Assembly (NCBI GenBank): GCA_034044135.1
Contig: CP139021.1
Location: forward strand, 382,501 to 446,500
Direction: 5' to 3'
Source: Flammeovirgaceae bacterium SG7u.111
GTDB taxonomy: Bacteria > Bacteroidota > Bacteroidia > Cytophagales > Flammeovirgaceae
Length of the DNA: 64,000 nt
Of this stretch, positions 28,408-38,200 are shown piece after piece (positions within the stretch are counted from its first letter, which is position 1; each line of letters opens with the position of its first letter). The notes beneath the pieces are model-generated. The model was not told where the DNA came from, did no database searches, and saw only the letters and a list, made by a program, of their open reading frames with translations. A program made the position numbers and the translations under genes.

Positions 28408-29286
28408 CTAACTGGTAATTGTATCTTTTTTTGTGGTAGCTTTTTTAGCCCTCGATATCAAGTAGATACCTGCAAGTACCAATGGAATACTCAATATTTG
28501 CCCCATGTTAAGGGTTAGGTCATCTTCGAACCTAACTTGATTCACTTTGATGAATTCATAAAGAAACCTCAAGCCAAATACCCAAATGAGGAAGATACCT
28601 AACATCAAGCCTTCTTGAAGTTGAGCTTTCTTCTTGTTCCAAGTATTTAATAGCAAAAAGAAAAGGACGAGACAAGAAAGAGATTCATAAAGCTGAGCAG
28701 GGTGGCGGACAATACCATCGCCTAGTCTGGTGAAGATAAAGCCCCATGGCATATCAGTTTCCACTCCTACAATCTCCGAGTTCATGAGGTTGCCCATTCT
28801 GATGAAGAAGCCTCCAAGGGCAACTACGATCGCCATTCTGTCTAATAACCACAAATAGCTTTGCCCAGGTCTTTTTTCTTTCTTTACATCAAATTTATAA
28901 GGGATTACCCCAAGGAAAAATGTGCCTTTGATATTGTAATTTACATAGATATAAAGAGCAGTGAAGATTCCTACAGCGCCTCCATGGCTTGCAAGTCCGC
29001 CTTCCCATATTTTGAGAATCTGGATAGGGTTGCTTAGGTAGATCTCAGGTTGGTAAAAAAGGCAATGCCCAAGTCGGGCACCTATTATAGTTGCCAATAC
29101 CATGTAAATAGTAAGGGTTTCAACATCCTGTTCGGGTTTGTCTTCTGCTTTGAAAATCTTAAAAAAGATCCATTGCCCTATCAAAAAAGCGAGGGCAAAA
29201 AACAAACCGTACCAACGTACGGTGACAAAGCCAAGAGGAAATATTTCGGGCTTAACATCCCAAGTAATGGCGGCTAACAAATCCAT
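28408..29286 (-). CDS. lgt: Prolipoprotein diacylglyceryl transferase Lgt
   Basis: A 292-residue inner-membrane enzyme with about seven helices. The Lgt signature appears as IRMGNLMNSEIVG (near residue 160), with the essential His region WEGGLASHGGAVG (near 89-101) and RHPAQLYESL (near 194). Lgt transfers diacylglycerol from phosphatidylglycerol to the lipobox cysteine of prolipoproteins. A gap of about 115 residues between the HGG and GN motifs holds a loop with a charged sequence (FDVKKEKRPGQSY). It is a single gene, convergent with mgtE. Confidence 0.95.
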   Translation of the reverse strand: MDLLAAITWDVKPEIFPLGFVTVRWYGLFFALAFLIGQWIFFKIFKAEDKPEQDVETLTIYMVLATIIGARLGHCLFYQPEIYLSNPIQILKIWEGGLASHGGAVGIFTALYIYVNYNIKGTFFLGVIPYKFDVKKEKRPGQSYLWLLDRMAIVVALGGFFIRMGNLMNSEIVGVETDMPWGFIFTRLGDGIVRHPAQLYESLSCLVLFFLLLNTWNKKKAQLQEGLMLGIFLIWVFGLRFLYEFIKVNQVRFEDDLTLNMGQILSIPLVLAGIYLISRAKKATTKKDTITS

Positions 29287-29477
29287 GAATTAGTATCTTT
29301 AGATATTTTACGGAAACTAGTTTATATAAAAGCACCTATATATTTGCAGGCTTTTCTGAAGTATAAAATGCATATGCTTTAATAAAGGAAAAACTTTTCA
29401 GCTTATTAACGTCAAAAAAGCAATTCCTAGTGGCACAAATATATGATCTTTTGGGGGCTAAAGAGTTTTTTTAATGC

Positions 29478-29512
29478 ATAAAAAAATGGATACGCATTAT
29501 TGCGTATCCATT
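29478..29512 (-). terminator. Rho-independent terminator on the minus strand
   Basis: A perfect 12-bp stem with a TTAT/ATAA loop (29485-29512) followed on the minus strand by seven T. It lies about 450 bp downstream of the TolC-like stop and 190 bp upstream of lgt. Confidence 0.75.
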
Positions 29513-29653
29513 AATAAAATCTTACCAATCTAAGATATAAGTTTTAATTTGAATTAGAGCTAGTATAAATCCATTTTCATATTTAGAAGACTAAGGATAA
29601 GTATTCTGCGAATTGAAATTGTAGTGTTATTAACATATGCAATCGTTTTAAAT
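29478..29653 (-). ncRNA. Candidate small RNA in the AT-rich gap
   Basis: The 675-bp gap 29287-29961 has no credible gene. On the minus strand a perfect TAAATTTG box (29660-29667) with GTTG 19 bp upstream (29687-29690) could start a transcript near 29653. A terminator with a 12-bp perfect stem, AATGGATACGCA TTAT TGCGTATCCATT (29485-29512), and seven T on the minus strand (29479-29485) would end it, giving about 175 nt. The longest Met-initiated frame inside is a few codons. The same terminator could instead simply end the TolC-like transcript, so the RNA is a hypothesis. Confidence 0.3.
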
Positions 29654-29961
29654 CCTTGCCAAATTTAAAAAAAAAATCACTAATAACAACTAAACTCTAT
29701 GAATATTTAAAGAATTAGTATTGATAAAAGTGAGAATGTTATCGATATACCATTATGTAAGTAGCTTAAATACAATAGGATATATTAGTGGTGATTTTGT
29801 TTGGAAAAGCTTCTATACTAAAAAATTAACAAAAAACTTGACATAAATTATTTCATAGTAAACTATAGGTCAATTTTCATGTTGTGAAATGGTATAAATG
29901 GTACATAATTCAGTAACCTACACTACATAAAACGTAGTTGGCTAAGCTTTCCCATTTAGTA

Positions 29962-31392
29962 TTATCCATCTATTCCCATACCAGCCGACCATCGGAGCGT
30001 AGCCAAAGACTTGGCATATTCGAAGCGCATTTTAAATAGCTTAATTTGAGTGTCGAGCAATTTCCCTTCCCGTACATTTACATAAAAAACAGAACTTTCA
30101 CCATTTCTGAATTTTTCTCTTTCCCCATCCAAAAGTCGTTGGTAATTGCTCACCATGTCTTCTTGAAGTTGGAGCAGCTCTTTTAAGTTTTGTACTTCAT
30201 TGTATTGCATCGTGATTTCATTCAATACTGTTCGGTTTAGGTAAAACCTATCGAGGTTGGCTTGGTCAATTTTTATATTCGTTTGCTGGACTTTTGCCCG
30301 TTCTTTCCTTAGGAAAATTGGAAAGACAAAGTCTACCCCGAACTTATAGTTTTCAGTAAAGAACTGAGAGTTAATTTCTTGTTTGTCTGAATCTACTGTG
30401 CGGGAAAGAAAATTATAATTGAGGTTGAGGACAGGTTTTAAATATTCCCTAGCTAGCCTTCTCTGGATATCGAGCTGGTCTAGCTTATAATTGATCTTTA
30501 ATAATTCAGGATGATTCTCGTTGGCAAACTCATACAACTCTGCCAAAGTTGCATCTGCAAATTCAGTATCAAGCATTTCCATTGGGGTGAAAAGCGCTGA
30601 GAGTTCAAGGGGTTCGCCCTCTTCTCCCCATAGGTGGTTTGAAAGAAGAATGCGGGCATTTTTAGCTTGTACCTGTGCGCGTTTCAAATTTATTTCCCTC
30701 TCTTGCAAAATAGATAATGCTTCTACTGAGTCGATAGAGGCCAAGTCGCCTTGGTTGACTCTTATGCGTACTGCTTCAAACCTAAAAAGAGCTAGTTGGT
30801 AACCATTTTGTAGCAAAAGCTCTTGGTGGTAGTTGTAGTACCATTGCCAATAATCTTTTGCCACTTGTAAGAAAAGTTTGTTGAGCAGCTTGACCTGTTC
30901 GGCCTGTGCAAGGTTTTGGAAAATTTCCGCTTGGCGTAGTGTAGCCCTTCGCTGGTCTATAAAAAGCCCCTGGCCTATTGGTAAGCTAAGTCCGGCATAT
31001 GCCAATCCATTTCCGCTATCGGTATCTGCTTCAGGGTTGAGGTAATCGCCATCGTTTCGTTCATAGCCAGCTTTCAAGTCCATTCCCGCAAACCATACGG
31101 GCACTTTCAATTCTGACTTCCACTTGCTATAATAATCCTTCCCTTTAAAAACCTTGCTGTTGTAGGAAGAAGAAATTTTGGGATCAAAAAAGCCTCTTGA
31201 AAGTCTCAGTTGTTGCTGGGCATTTTCTGAAAGTAGGCGAGCTTGCTTAGCCAATGGATGGTTTTGAACTACAATGGCATATAAATCATCCAAATGAAAT
31301 ACAGTGCTGCTATCGTTTTGGGCAAAGGTGTTGGATAGGTGTAGTAATAAGAATATCACTAGAAATGTCAACTGTTTTCCTGGGTATGGCAT
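29962..31392 (-). CDS. TolC-family outer membrane efflux protein
   Basis: A 476-residue protein. The start is set at 31392 because MPYPGKQLTFLVIFLLLHLSNTFAQ is a signal peptide; the open frame extends 55 codons further into the upstream gene. The mature part has two repeats of long coiled-coil helices separated by strand segments, the TolC plan, with typical text such as LSLPIGQGLFIDQRRATLRQAEI and RTVLNEITMQYNEVQNL. It forms the outer-membrane channel of a three-component exporter with the HlyD-like adaptor (55 bp upstream) and the ABC protein before that. Confidence 0.9.
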   Translation of the reverse strand: MPYPGKQLTFLVIFLLLHLSNTFAQNDSSTVFHLDDLYAIVVQNHPLAKQARLLSENAQQQLRLSRGFFDPKISSSYNSKVFKGKDYYSKWKSELKVPVWFAGMDLKAGYERNDGDYLNPEADTDSGNGLAYAGLSLPIGQGLFIDQRRATLRQAEIFQNLAQAEQVKLLNKLFLQVAKDYWQWYYNYHQELLLQNGYQLALFRFEAVRIRVNQGDLASIDSVEALSILQEREINLKRAQVQAKNARILLSNHLWGEEGEPLELSALFTPMEMLDTEFADATLAELYEFANENHPELLKINYKLDQLDIQRRLAREYLKPVLNLNYNFLSRTVDSDKQEINSQFFTENYKFGVDFVFPIFLRKERAKVQQTNIKIDQANLDRFYLNRTVLNEITMQYNEVQNLKELLQLQEDMVSNYQRLLDGEREKFRNGESSVFYVNVREGKLLDTQIKLFKMRFEYAKSLATLRWSAGMGIDG

Positions 31393-31447
31393 AAAAAGTG
31401 AGTTGTTCGGTAAGTTTTGTTTTGTAATAAAAATAGATATAGGGTTT

Positions 31448-32818
31448 CTACTTTTTAGGTTTTTCCTGCAAAGCTTCAGCTCCACCTTCATAAGCGTTGA
31501 GACTTGGTGGGAAGCCGTTGAGTTGTCTCCAAAGCTCAAAGTAAATAGGAACTTCATCGAGCATCACCCAACCATTTACTCCTGAACCAAGGCGAAGTTC
31601 CTCGGGCCAGCCTTCATCATCTCGTTTAGGGTCGGGGGTGATCAGTACCCTGTACTTTCCAGCGTTGCTATCCACCTTGTCAATCACTTCAACCTTTCCC
31701 CCAAAAGTACCTACTGAAACACTAGGCCATCCTGAAAACTGTAGCGCTGGCCATCCATCAAACTCAAGCCTAACGTGCCTACCTTCCGAAAGGAGGGGGA
31801 CATCCATCGCTTTAACATAAAGAGCCACAGCCATTTCTGGTTGGTTGGGCATAATGGACATCAGTGCCTCGCCTTCTTTCACTGTTTGCCCAAGCCCTGT
31901 TTTGAGAGCCTGAACTATATACCCAGTTTGTGGCGCTACAATATGATATTGTTGGTTTCTGATTTCCATATTAGCAAGCTCATTTTTGAGCTTCGAAAGG
32001 CTTCCTTCCGAATCGTAGATTTCCGCTAAGGTGTTGCTAATATCAGATTCTGCTTTCGAGATTTTATCCAAAGCTGCTGCTTTTATGCCGTTCATATCTT
32101 GCATAGTAATGTATAGATCATATTTAGCTGCGTCGCATTTATTTTGGGCAGCCACTAGCTTTGCTTTACCTTGCTGAGCTTTTATTCTGGCTGCTTCTAG
32201 CTTGGTGAGCGCTACCAACCCGCTGTCGTATAGGTTTTGGTACATGCTTATTTGGCGTTCGGCTACGGCTATATCAACTTTTGCCGCATTTAGCCCATTG
32301 CTGTCAATTTCAACCTTTAGCTTTTTTTGCTCAATCTTGTTTTCCGTTTGCCTAAGCTTCACTTCCAGCCCCGATTTTTGAGCTGTTACTTGTCTTCTGA
32401 GGGCAGCTACTTTTTCTTCCTTGTTTTTGATGTTTTCCCGCTTAGCTTCAACTTGTTCGCGTAACCTTACCAAGAGCTCCGGGTCAAAAAACTTTTCCTT
32501 GATCTCAGATATGCGAACCAATGTGTCACCCTTCTGCACCATTTCACCCTCTTTTACTCTCCATTCTTCTATCCTGCCCGCAATAGCTGTTTCTACCGTT
32601 TGGGGGCGGTCTTGAGGCGATAAGGCAGTAAGGCTGCCATAAGCCCTAATGTTTTGTTGCCAAGGCAAAAAGAGGGTAATAAGCAAAATGAAAAAGATCC
32701 CCATCAGCCAGTAAGCCAAAATTCTACTGGCATCGGGTGTATGCAAGGTTTTCAGCGTATTGAGCCGTTCTTTATATGCACTATTATCTATTCTTTTCTG
32801 TGGAGAAAGCCTCAACAT
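31448..32818 (-). CDS. HlyD-family membrane fusion protein
   Basis: A 456-residue periplasmic adaptor. One transmembrane helix (about 34-52) follows a cytosolic N terminus, then a lipoyl-like half-motif (TVETAIAGRIEEWRVKEGEMVQKGDTLVRI), a long coiled-coil hairpin (about 115-290), the second lipoyl half (YHIVAPQTGYIVQALKTGLGQTVKEGE) and a beta domain. It bridges the inner-membrane ABC protein and the TolC-like channel. It lies 52 bp after the ABC gene and 55 bp before the TolC-like gene, all on one strand, so they form one operon. Confidence 0.93.
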   Translation of the reverse strand: MLRLSPQKRIDNSAYKERLNTLKTLHTPDASRILAYWLMGIFFILLITLFLPWQQNIRAYGSLTALSPQDRPQTVETAIAGRIEEWRVKEGEMVQKGDTLVRISEIKEKFFDPELLVRLREQVEAKRENIKNKEEKVAALRRQVTAQKSGLEVKLRQTENKIEQKKLKVEIDSNGLNAAKVDIAVAERQISMYQNLYDSGLVALTKLEAARIKAQQGKAKLVAAQNKCDAAKYDLYITMQDMNGIKAAALDKISKAESDISNTLAEIYDSEGSLSKLKNELANMEIRNQQYHIVAPQTGYIVQALKTGLGQTVKEGEALMSIMPNQPEMAVALYVKAMDVPLLSEGRHVRLEFDGWPALQFSGWPSVSVGTFGGKVEVIDKVDSNAGKYRVLITPDPKRDDEGWPEELRLGSGVNGWVMLDEVPIYFELWRQLNGFPPSLNAYEGGAEALQEKPKK

Positions 32819-32870
32819 ATATTTGTTACTTTATAATTATCCAAAAACTAAAATGCTTAGCCCTTTATTT

Positions 32871-35063
32871 CTAATTCAACTCTTGTTTGTAGGGATAAAT
32901 TAATAAATCTTTAAAATGTTCATTTTCCATAAGAGAGTCGTAAGAACCATCTGCCATTGTTTTTCCCTCGTTGAGTATAATTACCCTATCGCAAGCAGAC
33001 ATCACCACGGGGTCATTCGACACGCATACAAGTGTCCATGGATTGCTGTGGTCTACCATAAAGCCCAACACGTTTAACCTATCTTTTTTCTCTAGTTTAA
33101 ACAACACATCGTTGAGAATGAGCATTTGTGGGCGATCTACTATGCACCTTGCCAGAATCAGTTTGGTAGTAGTGCTACCAGAAAGCCCCTTTCCCCCTGC
33201 AACTATTTCAGTCATCAGCCCTTCAGGCATTGCGTTTATCTTATCCAATAGCCCTAAGTTTCTCAGTGCCCAAGTTACGTCTTCATAGCTCACGTTGCTC
33301 TTGCCCATGGTGATGTTGTCGTAGATACTTCCGTCAAAAAGTTCTTCTTCCGATACGTTTTTGGCAATATTATCGCGCAAGCTGCTCAAATTCATGTCTC
33401 TAATAGAAATATCGTTTAAGGACAAATACCCTTTGAAGTTGTCGAGCACGCCTGTTAAAATGCTGACTAGCGTATTTTTGCCAGAGTCATTAAATCCAGA
33501 GATACAAATTCGTTGGCCTGCCGGTATATGTAGGTCCAAGTTATTGATAGAAGTGGATTTACTGCCATTGTATTGATAAGTAAGGTTCTTTATACTAATA
33601 TCCATGCCTTTGCAACCTTTTTCTTTACTGACATTTATTCCCCCATTTTTCTCTAAGTCCATATCGGTCACATACCCAATTTTTTCCACAGCGGTAAGTA
33701 CATCGTAAATATCTGCCATGCTTACAATCAGTTTTTCCACCGCATTCATCACCAATACGATGACAAGCTCCGTAGCAACAAACTGACCTAAGGTAATTTG
33801 TCTATCTATCACCAACCAACTGCCTATAATTAGTAACCCGCCCGTAATGATGGTTTTGAAACCAACAAAATTGATGTATTGGATCATGAGTACACGGAAG
33901 TGCTTTTTGCGGTAATGGAGGTAGTTGTTCACATACGAATCCATTTTTTGCATGGGCAACGAGGTATGCCCAGCCAGTTTGAAAGAATAAAGCGTTCGGG
34001 CTAGTTCTTCCAGCCAATGCACCACTTTGTATTTGTATTTAGACTCTACTAAGCTCGATTTCAATCCTTTCGGCCCTGTTATGTAAAGTACCACCGTAAG
34101 AGTGAGGATGGTGAAAATGCCAAAAAAAACGAAGAAAGGGTGATAAAGAGAAAGTAAGAGTAAGCCAAAGAATATTTGCAGTCCTGAGCCTGTTATGTCG
34201 ATCAACAGTTTGGGTAAGCCTTTTTGGATGGTAAGCACATCAAAAAAGCGGTTCATCAGTTCTGGTGGATAATAGTTTTGTAACGCTTCGTTCCTGATCT
34301 TGGGTAAGCGAAAGGTGAACTCCAAAGCTGCTTTCACAAATATTCTACGCTGCAAAATCTCTACAATAGTGTATTGCATTACTTGCAAAGCTCCTACTAT
34401 GATTACCCCGCCTATTACTATGGCAATAAGCAATACTATTGAATTAAATATCACCCCACCAGTGATCAAGCCAATGATAGCTTGGATTCCAAGAGGTAAG
34501 GAAAGCCCGATGAGGGAAGTAATTATTGCATAAAAATAGATATAGAAGATATCTTTCTTTTCCGCGCCCAATAGGTTGAACAACCTAGAAACAGGTGTAT
34601 TAGATTTCTTTTCTTGGTTATCATTTTCGCTCACCATCGAGTGTAGCGAGTAGGGGATGGCATAGGTGACCTGCCCTTCACCATCAGTATAGATTATTTC
34701 CAGAATAGGCTTTAGGTCATCCGTTTCTATTACCCCGTTTTGAGTAAAAAGATATATGCGTTTGAACCCTGGCTTTGAACCATCCATCAGCACAGGGCAG
34801 ATAGCTCCTTCGTACAAGCAAAAGCTGAGGATAGGATAATTGGAAGCTCTTACAAAACGCTCGAGTTGCTCTTGAGCAATGGTATGCTTAACAATAGCCA
34901 AATCTATTTTTTGGGAAAAATCACTCAGTCTGTGTAAAAAATCGCGGTGGTCTTCTATTTCAAAATGTTGGTTGAAGACATCGGTTAAGTTTTCCGCCTT
35001 ATACTCATGTTTTATTAGTTCTGCTATTTTACTTGCTATCTGCTTTAGCTGTTTATTATTCAT
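32871..35063 (-). CDS. ABC exporter-like protein with eroded ATPase motifs
   Basis: A 730-residue protein: an N-terminal domain of about 160 residues of unknown fold where type I exporters often carry a peptidase or C39-like domain, a six-helix transmembrane domain (about 165-450), and an ABC ATPase domain (485-730). Every catalytic motif of the ATPase departs from consensus: Walker A is GFNDSGKNT (523-531; Asn530 instead of Ser/Thr), the signature is LSGSTTTK (627-634), Walker B ends LILND (Asn651, Asp652 instead of Asp-Glu), and the H-loop His is Asn683 (VSND). The fold is nevertheless well kept. It is the first gene of an operon with the HlyD- and TolC-like genes. The minus strand has TAGATTTG at 35093-35100 as a possible -7 box. 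Confidence 0.88.
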   Translation of the reverse strand: MNNKQLKQIASKIAELIKHEYKAENLTDVFNQHFEIEDHRDFLHRLSDFSQKIDLAIVKHTIAQEQLERFVRASNYPILSFCLYEGAICPVLMDGSKPGFKRIYLFTQNGVIETDDLKPILEIIYTDGEGQVTYAIPYSLHSMVSENDNQEKKSNTPVSRLFNLLGAEKKDIFYIYFYAIITSLIGLSLPLGIQAIIGLITGGVIFNSIVLLIAIVIGGVIIVGALQVMQYTIVEILQRRIFVKAALEFTFRLPKIRNEALQNYYPPELMNRFFDVLTIQKGLPKLLIDITGSGLQIFFGLLLLSLYHPFFVFFGIFTILTLTVVLYITGPKGLKSSLVESKYKYKVVHWLEELARTLYSFKLAGHTSLPMQKMDSYVNNYLHYRKKHFRVLMIQYINFVGFKTIITGGLLIIGSWLVIDRQITLGQFVATELVIVLVMNAVEKLIVSMADIYDVLTAVEKIGYVTDMDLEKNGGINVSKEKGCKGMDISIKNLTYQYNGSKSTSINNLDLHIPAGQRICISGFNDSGKNTLVSILTGVLDNFKGYLSLNDISIRDMNLSSLRDNIAKNVSEEELFDGSIYDNITMGKSNVSYEDVTWALRNLGLLDKINAMPEGLMTEIVAGGKGLSGSTTTKLILARCIVDRPQMLILNDVLFKLEKKDRLNVLGFMVDHSNPWTLVCVSNDPVVMSACDRVIILNEGKTMADGSYDSLMENEHFKDLLIYPYKQELN

Positions 35064-35283
35064 ACTTTGTTTAAGGAGTTTTTTAGACTGAACAAATCTA
35101 GTGTAAGGGAGGGAATAGTTAGTTATATCAGCCTTACAACATCTTTAAGGCTGTGCTTGTTTGACTAAGTTTTGTAAATTTAAATTCAAACCTTAAATAT
35201 ATTATATTCAAACCTGAGTTATATAGCCACTTATGGAGTGTAGTGTACTCATTTTTTGAATATATCATTAGCTTGAACTATCA

Positions 35284-38200
35284 GTGGACCTGTTAAATAA
35301 AACAAAAGAGGAGCTTATAGAAGAAGTACTGAAGCTTAGGCAACAGGCTTCGGTACTAGAGCATGAATTGCAACACGGCAAAGGTGGGCAACTTCCCGAT
35401 ATGGAAGGTATCGATTTGTCCGAATATTTTGTGTACAAACACCACCTTGACGGAAGGATTTTTTACGCTAGCAAAGAGGCAAGGAAGCTTCTTCAGCTTG
35501 AAAAAACAGACGGAACTCTCAAAAATGTAAAGGACGTCATTTCTAAGAAAGGCAAAGACACTTTCAAGCAACACATAGAAAAAGTACTTAAGTTCAAGCA
35601 GCAAAGAGGGTATCTCAAAACAAATGAAGAAGAAGGCGAATCAAAGGTGATAGAGTTTGTAAGCTCTTTGGTGGATGATGGTACTGGTGAAGCCTATGTT
35701 CGGGGGATAGGAAAGGATGTGACCTTTTTTTTTGAATCGAGAAAATGGTTGAGGGCCTCCCACGATTTTTATAAAAAGCTTTTCCAGCACAACAACAACA
35801 TGATATTATTGCTGGAAGAAACAGGGACTATCATAGATGTGAATGAAACGGTACTGAAGCAATTTGACCTAAAAAGGGCAGATGTTGCTGGCCAAAACAT
35901 TGCCAAAGTACTTGAAAAGTATGGTATAAAAATAAAGTACCCGCAAGAAAGTTTTTTAGAGGTAATAAAGGAAAAAGGAAAGATCTGGGTAGAAGGTATA
36001 AGCGTGAGGCAGAACAACCGCTATTTTGTACATGAATACATGAGCTCGCATGAATTCTATGAGAATCATCGGCTCATTGTGGTGTATGGAAGGGATATTA
36101 CCGAACAGCAAAAAACAGAAACGGACAACAAGACTAGGTATGAAGAATTAAAGGTTTTTAATGATGCTATCCGGAACGTATTGCGTGGTTATGAGATCAA
36201 TCATATTCTTATTCAGTCTTTAAAAATCCTTTCAAGGCTCAAGTATGTAGCAGCGGTAGGGCTTTGTACTATTGAGGAAACTGCAGCAGAACTTTTATTC
36301 CAATTTAATTTCCCCCAGCCGCTAGCGCAACTTATAAAAGAGTCAAAGCTAGAAGAGTATCAGGAGGCTATAGATAAAAAGGAGGCCTTTGAGGTCCCTT
36401 CCAATTTCTTTGGAGACCACCAAGAAGTTCCTTTATTGTTTGTCCCAGTAAATATAGAAGGTGCTATAAATTATTATTTCATCTTTCAACTTACAGATGC
36501 ACTCGATAGAGCTGATTTGCACTTACAGGTACTTGTAACGGAAATCAGTAGTCACATTAGCCAGGCCAAGCTTAAGAATAAACTTTCGCAAAGTGAGATT
36601 AAGTTCAAGACCATGGCTAATAATGCTCCTGCATTGTTGAGAATGGCTACCTCCAAAGGAGAGTTCGAGTTTTACAGCGATCAGTGGATGCGGTTTACAG
36701 GGCAAAAAGATGCAGAAAAGTTGAAAAATGGATGGCTTGACAGTGTACATCCGCTCGATAAAGAAAAGGCTAATAAAATCTATGACTTTTTAAAAAGGCG
36801 ACAAAAGTTTGAGCTGAGCTATAGGTTGCGTAAAAGCAATGGGCAGTATAGCTGGATATTAGAAACAGGAACTCCTTACTATGATGATTATGGTCTTTTC
36901 GATGGCTTTGTAGCTTCGGCTATTGATATTACCATAAGGAAGGAGCGAGAGAAAGAAAACAGCTACCGAGAAATGGTACGGTATTCGGAAGAACGCCTTC
37001 AGTTTGCCCTTAAAAATGCGTTGATGTTCGCCATTACCATCGACCACCACGGTATGATGATGTATTGTAACCAGTTTCTTCAAGATATTACAGGTTGGCA
37101 AGAAGAAGAACTGGTAGGAAAAAGCTTGTTCAATATTTTCAACCCTTCTCTCGAAAATGTCGGCAAGCTTAAAACTCCCGGCTTTTTGGAAACCTTTGAG
37201 GGAAAGTTAAAAACAAAAGATGGGGACAAGCTCTCTACAAGGTTCAACTCCATTGTGCTCAACGACCAAAAGGGGGACATCGTCTCAATGACCATTGTGG
37301 GGGAAGATATTAGTGAGCAGGTGAAGGTAACGAAGGCGCTCCACGAGACGAACCAACTATTGCAAGATTTGTTCGATAGTGCCAATGACCTTATCATGAT
37401 TTTTGATGAGAGCGGTAAGTTTTTGTTCGTGAATAATTCTTGGAAATCGAAGTTAGAATTTGATGACGAAGACTTAAAAAAAATCAGAATAGATGATATT
37501 ATTGATGCTGAAAACCACGAGGCTACTTTAGCCGAGCTACAAAAGGCTAAAATATTTGGTGAGCTACGCCAGTTTGATACAGTATTTAATAATAAGAGTG
37601 GCAAGAAGATTAACCTGAGAGGTAGTTTGAGTTGCAATAGAGAGCCAGACAAGCCTTACCTCTACCGAGCTATTCTCTACGATTATACCGATAGGCTGAG
37701 GGCAGAAAAAGCCGAACAGTTGTACTATCAGTTGGCTAAGCTGGTGGAGAAAGGAACTCCGCTCGATGAACTGTATTTTAATTTCTACGAGTTATTGAAC
37801 AGGGCTATTGGAGTGGATAGTTTTGTGGTGGTACTGAGAGAAGAAAAAAGTAATAAAGTAACCTTTGCCTCCTCTTACAGGGGTGGGAAGGAAACAGAAG
37901 AGATTCCTTGCAAATATTTTGCTCAGTACGCAACATGGCACCTCGAACGACCCATGTTTTTGTACAACGATAATATATTGCACATTGTAGGGCAAAAAGG
38001 GCTTACCAAAGATAGCATGATACCCGAAGTGTGGTTGGGCGTTCCGCTAATGCTGAGAGAGAAGGTAGTGGGGATGTTGATTATCCAATCATTCAAAAAT
38101 AAAAAACAGTACAACAAGCGTGATTTGGAACTGCTTACGTTCGTATCGGGGCAGCTGGCGGATGCCATTTTGAGGTATCAAAATGAGCTTGAAATCACAA

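Noticed and set aside
31393-31557. 55-codon N-terminal extension of the TolC-like protein
   Set aside because: It overlaps the HlyD gene and precedes a clear signal peptide, so the later ATG is the start.
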